Source: Cyclobacteriaceae bacterium (GTDB lineage: Bacteria > Bacteroidota > Bacteroidia > Cytophagales > Cyclobacteriaceae). Taken from it: DNA of 64,000 nucleotides. Below, in pieces: positions 52,698 through 60,677 of the stretch. The stretch covers positions 233,109-297,108 of the forward strand of contig JANQSI010000016.1 of assembly GCA_028284125.1 (NCBI GenBank), given 5' to 3'. A model generated the notes under the pieces. The model worked only from the letters and a program-made list of their open reading frames with translations, ran no database searches and had not been told where the DNA came from. Both the position numbers and the translations under genes were made by a program. Each line of letters opens with the position of its first letter. Position 1 is the first letter of the stretch.

Positions 52698-53769
52698 CAT
52701 AATGCATATCCTCCGGATAGAGATCTCCAATAACCGCCACTCGGAATGTATTGATTTCTGGAATGACTCCTGGATAAATGGTTATTCCATTGTCGAATAA
52801 GAAATCATGAAACTTATTGAAATCAAACGTCTCATCAATATCCAGGGCCAACAATATTTTTGATTGATCTTCATCCTTCAAGAAGGGTTTGAATCCCAAA
52901 TTTTTAAACCCATCAAAAAGGATCTGCCAATTGTCCTGGTAACGCTTCCATCGGTTTTCTACCCCTTCTTCCAGGGTTTCCTTGATTGCTTCCTGAAAGG
53001 CATAGCAAGTTTGTACCGGCGGTGTGAATCGAAGCTGATTTTTCTTTTGCAGGTTGTCCCACTGACTGTAAACATCAAAGTAGAATGCCTTTTTGTTTTC
53101 TTTCAATTCTTCAGCCCTATCCTTATGAAAAATCACATAAGAAAGCCCGGCAAGGCCGTGAATACATTTATTGGAGCTTGAAAAGAGATAGTCAATTCCC
53201 AGCTCTGATAAATTCAATGGGTAGGCTCCAAAGGAACTCATCGCATCCACAACGATCTTCACACCTTTGGCTTTGCAGAGTTTTGCAATTTCCTCCAAAG
53301 GGTTCATCATTCCGGTTGAAGTTTCATGATGTACCACGATTAAATGCGAATGACCGCCTTCATCCAAGGTCGATGAAATAAGATCGAGATCTAACACATC
53401 TCCATACTTGAAAAGTGTTGAGTGCTTGATTCCATAACCATCGCAAATGGATTGCATCCGAATTCCATAAGCACCATTAGTCAGAATTAGCACATGATCA
53501 TTTTTGCCAAACGCAGAAACCATTGTGGCTTCCATAGCACCTGTTCCACTCGCTCCAAACAAAGCAACATTGTGAGTACCAACTCCTTTTCCAATTTCCA
53601 GCAACCCATCACAGATGTCCAGCATCACTTGCCCAAACTCATTTTCCCTGGGACAAATGTCTTCCACGATTTGGGCTTCCTTTACCCGTTTGGAAATTGT
53701 TCCGGGACCCGGATTCAAAAGTATGGTTCGGGAAATTGATTTCTGATGTTGTATTTGTTCCTTGTTCAT
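52666..53769 (-). CDS. aepZ: 2-Aminoethylphosphonate transaminase
   Basis: A 367-residue class-V PLP aminotransferase that makes 2-aminoethylphosphonate from phosphonoacetaldehyde in the biosynthetic direction here. It has LLNPGPGTIS near the start, the PLP-binding VDAMSSFGAYPL (~163-174) and the lysine motif SSSNKCIHGLAGLSYV. The downstream neighbours, phosphonopyruvate decarboxylase and PEP mutase, complete the route from phosphoenolpyruvate. The same order (mutase, decarboxylase, transaminase) is known as aepXYZ in Bacteroides fragilis. An 80-base spacer with an inverted repeat separates it from aepY. Confidence 0.9.
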   Translation of the reverse strand: MNKEQIQHQKSISRTILLNPGPGTISKRVKEAQIVEDICPRENEFGQVMLDICDGLLEIGKGVGTHNVALFGASGTGAMEATMVSAFGKNDHVLILTNGAYGIRMQSICDGYGIKHSTLFKYGDVLDLDLISSTLDEGGHSHLIVVHHETSTGMMNPLEEIAKLCKAKGVKIVVDAMSSFGAYPLNLSELGIDYLFSSSNKCIHGLAGLSYVIFHKDRAEELKENKKAFYFDVYSQWDNLQKKNQLRFTPPVQTCYAFQEAIKETLEEGVENRWKRYQDNWQILFDGFKNLGFKPFLKDEDQSKILLALDIDETFDFNKFHDFLFDNGITIYPGVIPEINTFRVAVIGDLYPEDMHYVIEKAGEYFG

Positions 53770-53787
53770 TTCAAAATAGAATTGAAG

Positions 53788-53851
53788 AGATCCTTCACTG
53801 CGTTCAGGATGACACTAAGATTATATTGTCATGCTGACTAAGGAAGCATCT
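53788..53851. repeat. Imperfect inverted repeat between aepY and aepZ
   Basis: Arms at 53788-53814 (AGATCCTTCACTGCG...GATGACA) and 53827-53851 (TGTCATGCTGACTAAGG...), pairing imperfectly over ~25 bases with a 12-base loop. It resembles the dispersed palindromic repeat with a GTCATGCTGA core that I remember from many Bacteroidota genomes. It overlaps the aepY stop codon and could act as an intercistronic hairpin. Confidence 0.6.
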
Positions 53852-54971
53852 ATTGCTGCAAATTTTTCATATAATCCTCTTTGTTCATTCGAGGAGTTGT
53901 TGTGGGCCTTCCCAAATCAGCTCTAGATTCTTTTGTCGTTCTGACTTCAAGCATGGTTGGTCCATCTTGTGAAGCGAATGTATCCCAGACCTCATCCAGC
54001 TCAGCTTCATTTTCCACAATATGTGTCTGTTTGTACCCACACCCCTCAACTATTTTTCGAAAGTCAATTTCAAATCCCACACTTGGCTGTCCTCCTACCG
54101 ATTCGTGACATCCATTGTTCACAATGATGTGACGATAATTTGGAACATTCTGCGTTCCAATAATTGCTGAAGATCCCATGTGCATGATCATGGCGCCATC
54201 TCCATCCAGACAGTATACTTTTCGATCAGGTCTTGAAACAGCGATTCCAAGTGCTATTTGTGAGGCATGTCCCATTCCTCCCACCGTCAAAAAATCTCGT
54301 GAGTGACCAGATCCTTGTTTCACTCTAATCTCAAAAACCTCACGCGAAGATTTCCCAGTAGTCGAAACCACCACATCTTCATCATTCATTTTATTAAGAA
54401 TCATTTCAATTGCAGCTTCACGGTTCAAATAGTCTGGCACTGTGCTTTCTTCATTCTGAGGCTTGTATTTGTCAAATGTGCCTTTCTTAACCAAAAGTGC
54501 ATAAGGAGTGGAATCGCCTTTCATTACTTTGAATGCTTCCTGAACCTGCTTCTCTGCTTTCTCCTGTTCATCCGATAGAACCACGTATGGAATTTCCATT
54601 GCCTCTAACAACGCTTCTGAAACTCTTCCTTGTTTGACATGTTGTGGCTCATCTTTAACTCCCGGCTCTCCTCTCCAACCAATCATCAGCAACATGGGAA
54701 TGGCATACACTTCTCTATCCGCAAGCGATAGCAATGGATTCATGGTATTTCCAAATCCAGAATTCTGTAAATAAATAAGCGGCACTCCACCAGTGGCAAG
54801 GTGATGGCCAATTCCCAATGCGATGCAGGACCCTTCATTTGCTCCAATGATATCTTCTCCATCGTCAGCAATGCAGGCACAAAAATTCTTCAGTAGCGAA
54901 TCTGGCACGCCACAGGTAAAACTGATACCATTGGATTTCATGGTATCTAAGAAGGTTTTTGGATCAAGCAT
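53850..54971 (-). CDS. aepY: Phosphonopyruvate decarboxylase
   Basis: A 373-residue thiamine-diphosphate enzyme, the step that pulls the unfavourable PEP mutase reaction forward. N-terminal pyrimidine-binding part: TCGVPDSLLKNFC, GANEGSCIALGIGHHLA (catalytic Glu ~45) and YLQNSGFGNTMNPLLSL. C-terminal diphosphate-binding part: YCLDGDGAMIMHMGS (GDG motif) and HIIVNNGCHES. It immediately follows aepX with no gap, so it is co-translated. A generic sulfopyruvate decarboxylase is the alternative, excluded by context. Confidence 0.93.
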   Translation of the reverse strand: MLDPKTFLDTMKSNGISFTCGVPDSLLKNFCACIADDGEDIIGANEGSCIALGIGHHLATGGVPLIYLQNSGFGNTMNPLLSLADREVYAIPMLLMIGWRGEPGVKDEPQHVKQGRVSEALLEAMEIPYVVLSDEQEKAEKQVQEAFKVMKGDSTPYALLVKKGTFDKYKPQNEESTVPDYLNREAAIEMILNKMNDEDVVVSTTGKSSREVFEIRVKQGSGHSRDFLTVGGMGHASQIALGIAVSRPDRKVYCLDGDGAMIMHMGSSAIIGTQNVPNYRHIIVNNGCHESVGGQPSVGFEIDFRKIVEGCGYKQTHIVENEAELDEVWDTFASQDGPTMLEVRTTKESRADLGRPTTTPRMNKEDYMKNLQQ

Positions 54972-56267
54972 TTAGTTTGGAAGTATGGTCAAAATCTCTT
55001 TAATCGGCATACAGAATTCCTCTGCTGCTTCCTTGGATCGTTTGTGTTTCAAGATCGTTTCAGCTGTCTTCTTCATCGCCGGGAAAGCTGCTCTAAGTAA
55101 ATGATTGGCATAGATGACAATGCTAAATCCAGCCTCAATAAGCTCCTCCTCAGTGAAATGATTATAGGAAGACGGAACAGAAACTACTGGTACTTTGAAT
55201 TCAAACTCATTATAGTTTTTCATGAACTCCATGATCTCTGATCCATCTTTATGACGACTATGAATCATGATTGCGTCCGCACCAGCTTCGATGTAAGCTT
55301 TTGCTCTTGTTAAAGCATCTTCCATTCCTTGATCAGCAATCAAACTCTCCAATCGAGCGATGATCATGAAATCATCAGTCATCTGAGCTTTTTTGCCAGC
55401 GTTGATCTTTTCACAAAATCCTTCAATGGTGTCCAACTCCTGTTTCACTTCAGTGCCAAAGAGGGAATTCCTCTTAAGTCCAACCTTGTCTTCAATGATT
55501 ACCGCAGAGATTCCAAGACGATCCAGGTTCTTTACCAACATTGCAAAATGCTCGGTAACACCGCCTGTGTCTCCATCCAGAATGATTGGTTTCGTAGTTA
55601 CATCTAAAATGTCGTTGATGGTTTGAAATCGTGAGGTTCTGTCAACGTATTCGGTATCTGGTTTTCCCTTCGCCGTAGAATCTGTCAAACTACTCACCCA
55701 AAGCGCATCGAACTCTCGAATTTCTCCCTCCGCTTCATATTTTGTTTCCTCGACAATAAGTCCAGAAATTCCATTATGTGCTTCCAAAACTCTTACGATA
55801 TCCTTGGATTCCAGCAACCTCCTCAACAATCTTCTTCGAATATCTGGCGTTGTTCCAATTTCTTTTAAAGCATTCCTTAATCCAGTTGATGATATACCGG
55901 ATGTATATTCGGGTTCGATCAATTCTCCACCCCATTCCTTTAGCAATTCGATCACTTGTTCACGAATGTGCTTTTGAGGACCTGTTTTCCAGTCATCGCC
56001 ATGAACTACATAGTCAGGCTTTAAGCTTCTCAAGTTTTGCTCATAATCAAGCGTATCCTGAGAAATCACTTCCTTAACACCTTTAAGGTTCTCTAGAATT
56101 TTTTTCCTTTCATCGAACGAAAGAAAAGGTGTTCGGCTGAATTTGCTCACTGCCTTATCGGACAAAAGACCGACAGTAACTTCACCGAGTTCTCTGGCTA
56201 CCTCAATGATGTTAACGTGTCCGTGGTGAACCAAGTCCGTACCCATCCCTACATATACTTTCTTCAT
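54972..56267 (-). CDS. aepX: Phosphoenolpyruvate mutase with N-terminal nucleotidyltransferase-like domain
   Basis: A 431-residue two-domain protein. Residues 1-~135 form a cytidylyltransferase-like domain (VYVGMGTDLVHHGHVNIIE, HxGH at 14-17, and a late ISSTGLR). Residues ~145-431 form PEP mutase of the isocitrate-lyase superfamily (LDGDTGGV, the mutase-specific EDKVGLKRNSLFG, ARLESLIA, DAIMIHSRHKDG). PEP mutase forms the C-P bond of phosphonopyruvate, the entry to all aminoethylphosphonate synthesis. The fusion is known from B. fragilis AepX. It is divergent from the cytidylyltransferase gene at 56348. Confidence 0.95.
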   Translation of the reverse strand: MKKVYVGMGTDLVHHGHVNIIEVARELGEVTVGLLSDKAVSKFSRTPFLSFDERKKILENLKGVKEVISQDTLDYEQNLRSLKPDYVVHGDDWKTGPQKHIREQVIELLKEWGGELIEPEYTSGISSTGLRNALKEIGTTPDIRRRLLRRLLESKDIVRVLEAHNGISGLIVEETKYEAEGEIREFDALWVSSLTDSTAKGKPDTEYVDRTSRFQTINDILDVTTKPIILDGDTGGVTEHFAMLVKNLDRLGISAVIIEDKVGLKRNSLFGTEVKQELDTIEGFCEKINAGKKAQMTDDFMIIARLESLIADQGMEDALTRAKAYIEAGADAIMIHSRHKDGSEIMEFMKNYNEFEFKVPVVSVPSSYNHFTEEELIEAGFSIVIYANHLLRAAFPAMKKTAETILKHKRSKEAAEEFCMPIKEILTILPN

Positions 56268-56347
56268 TGAATGTAATTTTTTTGTTTTCTTATATTTTCG
56301 CGAAGTTAAAGCTGATTGCGAACATAATAGTTCGTTTAGTAAAGGAT

Positions 56348-57061
56348 ATGAAAAATAGGATCGACACTGCCGTAATACTAGCTGCCGGAAAAGGCACTAG
56401 GCTTAGACCTTACACTTTTGATGTTCCAAAAGGTTTTATGGAAGTCGGTGGCGAAAAATTAGTAGAGCGCTCTGTTAGGCTATTAAAAGAAAATGGAGTC
56501 AAGAACATCATTATTGGTACAGGTCATCTACATGAGCACTACGAAAAATTTGCTGAAGCCAATGGGCTACAAACATTTTTGAACCCTGATTTTGCGACTA
56601 CTGGAAGTTTCCATACGCTAATTTGTGGTCAAGCATTAATTCAAGATGATTTTTTCCTTCTGGAATCAGACTTGCTTTATCACTCAGAAGCCATTAAAAG
56701 TCTTCAAGAACATGAGTCCTCCGATGTTATTTTATGCAGTGGCTTTACTGAATCGAATGACGAGGTTTATGTCGAAGCTGAGGATGGCTACTTGAAAAAT
56801 CTTTCCAAAAAGAAAGATGAACTCAATTCTGTTGATGCTGAACTTGTGGGTATCTGGAAAATATCGAAGGATTTTTACAACATCTTAAAAACCCACCACA
56901 AAGAAGCTCATGATGCCGAATCAAAGGATTACGAGATAGCAATAGCCGATACGCATCATCCTGTTTCAGTAAAGAAAGTGGACGAACTTGTTTGGTGTGA
57001 AATAGACAATCCCGAGCACCTCGAACGAGCGAAAGAGAAGATCGTTCCTAAACTAGATTAA
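56348..57061 (+). CDS. PntC-like cytidylyltransferase for phosphonate (or phosphocholine-type) head groups
   Basis: A 237-residue NTP_transferase-fold enzyme. AVILAAGKGTRLRPYTFDVPKGFM (~7-30) binds the nucleotide and LLESDLLYHSEA (~96-107) carries the metal Asp. The family includes LicC/phosphocholine and 2-aminoethylphosphonate cytidylyltransferases. Next to aepXYZ and a LicD gene, CMP-2-aminoethylphosphonate is the expected product. I start at ATG 56348 because the upstream residues (27 extra) are AT-rich leader. The divergent spacer to aepX has CGAAC-N6-GTTCG (56319-56334), a weak operator candidate. Confidence 0.82.
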   Translation: MKNRIDTAVILAAGKGTRLRPYTFDVPKGFMEVGGEKLVERSVRLLKENGVKNIIIGTGHLHEHYEKFAEANGLQTFLNPDFATTGSFHTLICGQALIQDDFFLLESDLLYHSEAIKSLQEHESSDVILCSGFTESNDEVYVEAEDGYLKNLSKKKDELNSVDAELVGIWKISKDFYNILKTHHKEAHDAESKDYEIAIADTHHPVSVKKVDELVWCEIDNPEHLERAKEKIVPKLD

Positions 57062-57690
57062 TTTGAGGGGGGATGCCAAAGTCCGGTTTTTTGATCTCTC
57101 CATCCACCAGTTCCTAAGTATCCATACATCATTTCCAAATAACCTAAAGTATCCTTTGGGACAGCAATATTCCGACCTAGAAAGGTATCCTCTTTTAAAG
57201 GGAAAATTAATGATTTAGGAATATGCTGACGTTCATTGGGGTAGCTGGCTTCCACATAACTTCTCACCGATTCTCCCTCATCTTCATAAAAGAAAACATC
57301 AAAATCATATCCCTTGTAAGAAAAATAAATCTTCGGACCTTCATGGTTTTGTGATGTATCATAAAACTTCAAGCCTTTTGGCAAGTCTGTTTTTAATCCT
57401 TTTACCTTTTGGTAGGAGCTCTCCATCATCGCCAAATCAATATCAATGTCGTGAGGAATAATTCCTCCCGTTCTATGATAACCCAGAAGTGTTCCAAAAT
57501 CCAACCAGAATGGCTCTCCGGTTTTTTTCAAAACATCAATTGATAGACGGTACATTTCTTCAAGTATCTGAAGCTTTCTTGCGCGGTATTTACCCGGCAA
57601 TGCGAATAAAACTACATTTGCAATCCGCTTTAGATACTGAATAAGTCGAAGCATTCTTGCAAAAAGAATCAAAATTGAATTAATATCCAT
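57058..57690 (-). CDS. LicD-family phosphoryl(phosphonyl)transferase
   Basis: A 210-residue LicD-type protein. The active-site block is FWLDFGTLLGYHRTGGIIPHDIDIDLAM (~61-88), with the Asp pairs that bind metal. LicD enzymes move phosphocholine from CDP-choline onto glycans. Here the aepXYZ and PntC-like neighbours suggest transfer of 2-aminoethylphosphonate. It ends four bases into the convergent PntC-like gene, and its start lies only three bases from that of the divergent Stealth gene. M13 (57654) is an alternative start. Confidence 0.85.
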   Translation of the reverse strand: MDINSILILFARMLRLIQYLKRIANVVLFALPGKYRARKLQILEEMYRLSIDVLKKTGEPFWLDFGTLLGYHRTGGIIPHDIDIDLAMMESSYQKVKGLKTDLPKGLKFYDTSQNHEGPKIYFSYKGYDFDVFFYEDEGESVRSYVEASYPNERQHIPKSLIFPLKEDTFLGRNIAVPKDTLGYLEMMYGYLGTGGWRDQKTGLWHPPSN

Positions 57691-57693
57691 TCA

Positions 57694-58611
57694 TTGCCTT
57701 CAACTAAAGATATCGGCCCAATAGACATGGTGTTCACCTGGGTGAACGGTGATGATCCTGAATATTTGAAGATTTATAATCAATACGCCGAAACACCCAA
57801 GGACATCAATCCCGAAAGGGTTCGGGATGTTTATCAGATGCTTAAGTATAGCCTAAGGTCTGTAGAGAAATTTGCTCCATGGATTAGAACGATTTACATC
57901 TTAACTGCTCGGCCTCAAATTCCGGATTGGCTTGATGGAAATCATCCCAAGGTGAAAGTGGTTCATCACGATGAGATCATTGACGAGGAGTATCTTCCGA
58001 CTTTCAACTACAATACCATCGAAAGCTACATACATAAGATTCCGGAACTTTCAGAATACTTTGTTTACATGAACGATGATTTCCTCTTTGGAAACGATGT
58101 TCACTTATCCGATTTTGTTGACGAAAATGGCAGAATCACTGTCTTCGGGACGCTTTTTGGAGAAAATTTGAAATTCAGAATTTACGAACGAAAGAAAGAC
58201 ATCATTAGTCTTGGGCTCGTCGAGCATAATCCAATTTTTTATAACAAATCTTACGTTAACGAGCTTCAAGTAAAATATGCTGAGAAGTTTCATTCTACGA
58301 GATCCTCTAAGTTTCGTAGAGATGATAATATCACCATGCAAAAAGTGTTCAAACAGCACATGCTTTCAAATCACAAAGATGAAAGCAACCCAATTAGCGC
58401 TTTAGATCTTAGAAAGATTCACACTTTTCACAAAATCAAAAACAACCTTCCCGCTCAGAAAAAAGCCATCGAAAAACTTAAGAAAAAACAGCCTAAGTTT
58501 TACTGTCTGAACGACGATCAAAGAGACAATCCAAATCCAGAAGTAATTGCGTTCATAAAAGATTATCTTGACACAACATATCCTGAAAAATCTCAGTACG
58601 AGAAGGATTGA
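57694..58611 (+). CDS. Stealth-family sugar-phosphate transferase
   Basis: A 305-residue protein with the conserved Stealth regions: CR1 PIDMVFTWVNGDDP (~9-22), CR2 RDVYQMLKYSLRSVEKFAPW...IYILTARPQIPDW (~43-78) with YFVYMNDDFLFGND (~122-135), and a CR3-like segment RSSKFRRDDN. Stealth proteins are hexose-1-phosphoryltransferases that build capsule and related glycans. The only start that keeps CR1 whole is TTG at 57694, since the frame is closed by TGA at 57676. It is divergent from licD with almost no spacer. Confidence 0.88.
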   Translation: MPSTKDIGPIDMVFTWVNGDDPEYLKIYNQYAETPKDINPERVRDVYQMLKYSLRSVEKFAPWIRTIYILTARPQIPDWLDGNHPKVKVVHHDEIIDEEYLPTFNYNTIESYIHKIPELSEYFVYMNDDFLFGNDVHLSDFVDENGRITVFGTLFGENLKFRIYERKKDIISLGLVEHNPIFYNKSYVNELQVKYAEKFHSTRSSKFRRDDNITMQKVFKQHMLSNHKDESNPISALDLRKIHTFHKIKNNLPAQKKAIEKLKKKQPKFYCLNDDQRDNPNPEVIAFIKDYLDTTYPEKSQYEKD

Positions 58612-58617
58612 GATTTA

Positions 58618-59346
58618 TTATTCGTTAAGGATAAGATAGAAATTCCCGTCGTTGGTTCCCAGCTTGATTTCCTTAGGAACATTTCTGCTATTAAAGAAGA
58701 CATAGCTTGTTTTGTTTTTTGGAAATTGTTTGATTGGAGGAAATTTCATTTCATAGGATTTCTTTTCGCCTTTTCCCAGTTTCTTATTTGGAGTGATTCG
58801 AAAATCATATACTCGATTGGCGATATAAAATTTCACGTTTTCATCTTTTCTCATATCAAGTTCTTGAGCCCTCATGTAGATATAGGTACTTAAAGCATCG
58901 AGAAAGGCAATTTGATTAACCTCAAAAGAATGCCTGGTAAGCTGATCTCTATCCTCTCTGAATGTTTTAACATAAATGGAATCCTGGTATTGAAATTCAT
59001 CAAATTGATTATTGATTCGTTTCCCATTTATTGTGAGTCGAGTAGATCGGTTCGGTTGATACGTTTTGGCATTGATGTAAGAATCGAAGCACAGATTTAG
59101 ATTGGCGAAGATTTTAAGCCAACCAACGGTTCTCAGTGTGAACTGCACATAATAATGAGGTTCTCCATCTATCAAATGAAACTCAGGATCGTGAAAGACT
59201 TCTGCTTTTCCTATTTTGAACCAGCCATACTTGATGTTGTAGTTGAGGACTTCTCCTCTATTAATTCTATCGTTTTCCCAAGAAGAATTTTGCGAAAAGC
59301 ATTGGAAGCTTGTGATAAAGACAAGCATCACGAGTATTTTATTCAT
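58618..59346 (-). CDS. DUF3108-family periplasmic protein
   Basis: A 242-residue exported protein with signal peptide MNKILVMLVFITSFQCFSQ. The mature part fits the DUF3108 family: RGEVLNYNIKYGWFKIGKAEV (~32-52), then FDEFQYQDSIYV and a late KNKTSYVFFNSRNVPKEIKL. The family is common in Bacteroidota, probably a beta-rich envelope protein of unknown function. Its start overlaps the end of the upstream glycosyltransferase gene by four bases, so the two are coupled. Confidence 0.85.
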   Translation of the reverse strand: MNKILVMLVFITSFQCFSQNSSWENDRINRGEVLNYNIKYGWFKIGKAEVFHDPEFHLIDGEPHYYVQFTLRTVGWLKIFANLNLCFDSYINAKTYQPNRSTRLTINGKRINNQFDEFQYQDSIYVKTFREDRDQLTRHSFEVNQIAFLDALSTYIYMRAQELDMRKDENVKFYIANRVYDFRITPNKKLGKGEKKSYEMKFPPIKQFPKNKTSYVFFNSRNVPKEIKLGTNDGNFYLILNE

Positions 59347-60491
59347 GCGTAGACTTCTTGCCTCCCAGTAAGGTTAGAATAGTTTTCGAACAGTTGGTCA
59401 ACGAGGTTGTCCCAATTTTCATTCCTCGCATATGCAAGTGCATTTTCACAGAAAGTTTCGTAAAGACTTGAATCGTCAGATAACAAGTTTATGCGGTGAA
59501 CGAATTCATCTTCATTCTTCGGTTCGACTAAAAATCCAGTTTCACCATCAATAACAATATTTTTTGGACCTCCTTCATTAGCAGCAATTACTGGCAATCC
59601 GGATGCCATAGCTTCAAGCACAACATTTCCAAACGTATCTGTAAGTGAAGGGAAAACGAATATATCCGCTGAGGCATACACTTCTGAAAGTTGATAGCCG
59701 GTTAGTTTTTCAGTAAAGATCACCTTGTCGGGATCGCACTGAGCTTCCATTTTTGCTCGCTCTGGGCCTTCACCTGTAATAATTAAAACGGCATCATCTC
59801 TCAGCTTATGGCTCAGTCGAATTAATGTATCTGTTTCTTTATAGTGAACTAGCCTACTTACAAACAATATCTTCTTTTTGTCTTCCGCCTCCCAACTCTT
59901 TATCAATCCTTTCGATCGATGCACAGGACTAAACTTTTCACTATTCACGCCTCTTGCCCATATTCCAATTTTTTTCTCTTCCAACCCGGTCTTAATCAGA
60001 TGCTCTTTCATGGATTGAGTAGGAGCTAAGATGAGATTGGCTTTCTTATAAATTTTAGTAAATGTATCATCCACCTGTTTTCTAAGTGCCTTCTTGAAAG
60101 GTACATTCTTCAGATAGTTCACATAACTACTGAAATGCGAATGGTAGATAGTAATGTTTGGTACGCCACTTTTTTTGGAATATTTAGTGGCGTACTTTGC
60201 AAGGATTGATGGTGAACTCCAATGAATAAGGTCTGGTTTGAATTTATCTAGTTCGTCAAAGATTTCTTTTTTCTTACCAGGGATCGCAAAGTTGTAATCC
60301 TTAGCATATGGAAATTGGAGAAAAGGACATAACACCACGCGGTGCTTAAAGAGCTTAGATTTTGGTGCCATCGTCGAGAAAAATAGCGGTTCAATCCCCA
60401 AGTTTCCTAACCTGGATATGATTTGAAAAGTGGTATTAGATACTCCGTCTAAATTTTCTCGAAGATTGTCAATAAAAAAAGCTACTCTCAT
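59343..60491 (-). CDS. GT4 glycosyltransferase, MgtA/SqdX-like
   Basis: A 382-residue GT-B enzyme. MRVAFFIDNLRENLDGVSNTT (shown to 20 residues: MRVAFFIDNLRENLDGVSNT) is typical of the GDP-mannose-dependent MgtA/SqdX group, followed by APTQSMKEHL, RGVNSEKFSP, FVSRLVHYKETD and the donor-site block FPSLTDTFGNVVLEAMASGLPVIAANEGGP (~278-307). These enzymes add mannose or sulfoquinovose to glycolipids, consistent with the lipid-glycan region. The exact donor and acceptor are unknown. Confidence 0.85.
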   Translation of the reverse strand: MRVAFFIDNLRENLDGVSNTTFQIISRLGNLGIEPLFFSTMAPKSKLFKHRVVLCPFLQFPYAKDYNFAIPGKKKEIFDELDKFKPDLIHWSSPSILAKYATKYSKKSGVPNITIYHSHFSSYVNYLKNVPFKKALRKQVDDTFTKIYKKANLILAPTQSMKEHLIKTGLEEKKIGIWARGVNSEKFSPVHRSKGLIKSWEAEDKKKILFVSRLVHYKETDTLIRLSHKLRDDAVLIITGEGPERAKMEAQCDPDKVIFTEKLTGYQLSEVYASADIFVFPSLTDTFGNVVLEAMASGLPVIAANEGGPKNIVIDGETGFLVEPKNEDEFVHRINLLSDDSSLYETFCENALAYARNENWDNLVDQLFENYSNLTGRQEVYA

Positions 60492-60533
60492 GTTGGCCGC
60501 TTGATAATTAGTGAATGAAGCGAATTACTAATT

Positions 60534-60557
60534 TCCACATTAGCTATTACATGTGGA
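60534..60557. promoter_or_regulatory. Inverted repeat in the divergent spacer between two GT4 genes
   Basis: TCCACAT (60534-60540) and ATGTGGA (60551-60557) form perfect 7-base arms ten bases apart, within the 186-base spacer between divergent glycosyltransferase genes. It could be an operator; nothing else supported is seen in this spacer. Confidence 0.35.
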
Positions 60558-60677
60558 TTTACGAGAAGCGAATAAAACATTAAGAAAGAGTCAGTTGAGT
60601 TAAGCTTCCATTACCATTTAGATATTCACCTTATCTGGCCTTAACAGCTCCATACTTTTACTGATTAATTTCATCAA

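Noticed and set aside
56298..56334. TTCGCGAA and CGAAC-N6-GTTCG as firm operators of the phosphonate genes
   Set aside because: The arms are only 4-5 bases and could arise by chance. They are noted but not listed as separate sites.
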